Assembly (NCBI GenBank): GCA_030220185.1
Contig: JASPKZ010003432.1
Coordinates: forward strand, 310,001-374,000
DNA: 64,000 bases
Direction of reading: 5' to 3'
DNA from: Diploptera punctata
Lineage: Eukaryota > Arthropoda > Insecta > Blattodea > Blaberidae
Part shown: in pieces, positions 63,956 to 64,000 of the stretch
How the letters are laid out: each line of letters begins with the position of its first letter
Numbering within the stretch: the stretch's first letter is position 1
Notes under the pieces: generated by a model
The model's input: only the letters and a program-made list of their open reading frames with translations
Database searches by the model: none
What the model was told of the DNA's origin: nothing
Position numbers and translations under genes: made by a program

Positions 63956-64000
63956 CCCCAATATGTCCATATGTAAATACCAATTTCTTTTGGAGATGTC

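Overview
This is AT-rich nuclear DNA from an insect, and it consists almost entirely of transposable elements. I see no exon of an ordinary host protein gene and no functional rRNA. The RTE-type reverse transcriptase fragments, the microsatellite-tailed CR1-like LINE and the several tRNA-headed SINE families point to a large, repeat-rich genome. My best guess is a cockroach or a relative (Blattodea), but that rests on recognising repeat style and not on a host gene.

Layout. 0-10 kb: remnants of one RTE-like family, tRNA-derived SINEs, a tRNA-like cloverleaf between short inverted repeats (4.3 kb), a terminal-inverted-repeat (TIR) element (8.1 kb) and a foldback element (10.0-10.2 kb). 10.9-15.4 kb: a nearly complete two-ORF CR1/L2-like LINE on the minus strand, with a 969-residue endonuclease-reverse transcriptase. 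Its 3' end is repeated as short 5'-truncated copies all over the window. 15.9-17.4 kb: a decayed mariner-like element. 18-20.3 kb: two RTE copies, one with target-site duplications and a dead catalytic box. 20-42 kb: scattered SINEs, LINE tails, RTE fragments, a hAT-type MITE with a perfect 8-bp target duplication (34.2 kb) and a solo Penelope terminal unit (26.9 kb). 42.2-43.4 kb: a 5'-truncated Penelope-like element with a GIY-YIG endonuclease. It is flanked by a perfect 13-bp target duplication and carries hammerhead-ribozyme-like motifs in inverted orientation at its two ends.

44.5-48.1 kb and 56.5-57.4 kb hold the most unusual structure. It is a family of large palindromic elements built from ~163-bp tandem units, a tRNA-Tyr-derived sequence that still has an 18-nt intron, a run of T (possible RNA polymerase III stop) and ~200-bp inverted arms around an ~84-bp loop. 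Two other, unrelated foldback structures (4.3 kb and 49.2 kb) also enclose a tRNA-like core, so the pattern recurs. 50.6-52.3 kb is a non-coding TIR element with a 12-bp flanking duplication. 58.6-62.7 kb holds two broken Tc1-like transposase genes, one of them inside a nest of RTE, Tc1 and SINE.

The elements interact mainly by nesting and by shared machinery. The SINEs carry internal Pol III promoters and poor or microsatellite tails, and would depend on a LINE reverse transcriptase. The MITE-like elements would depend on transposases encoded elsewhere. All function statements come from family resemblance read by eye; no database search was run.
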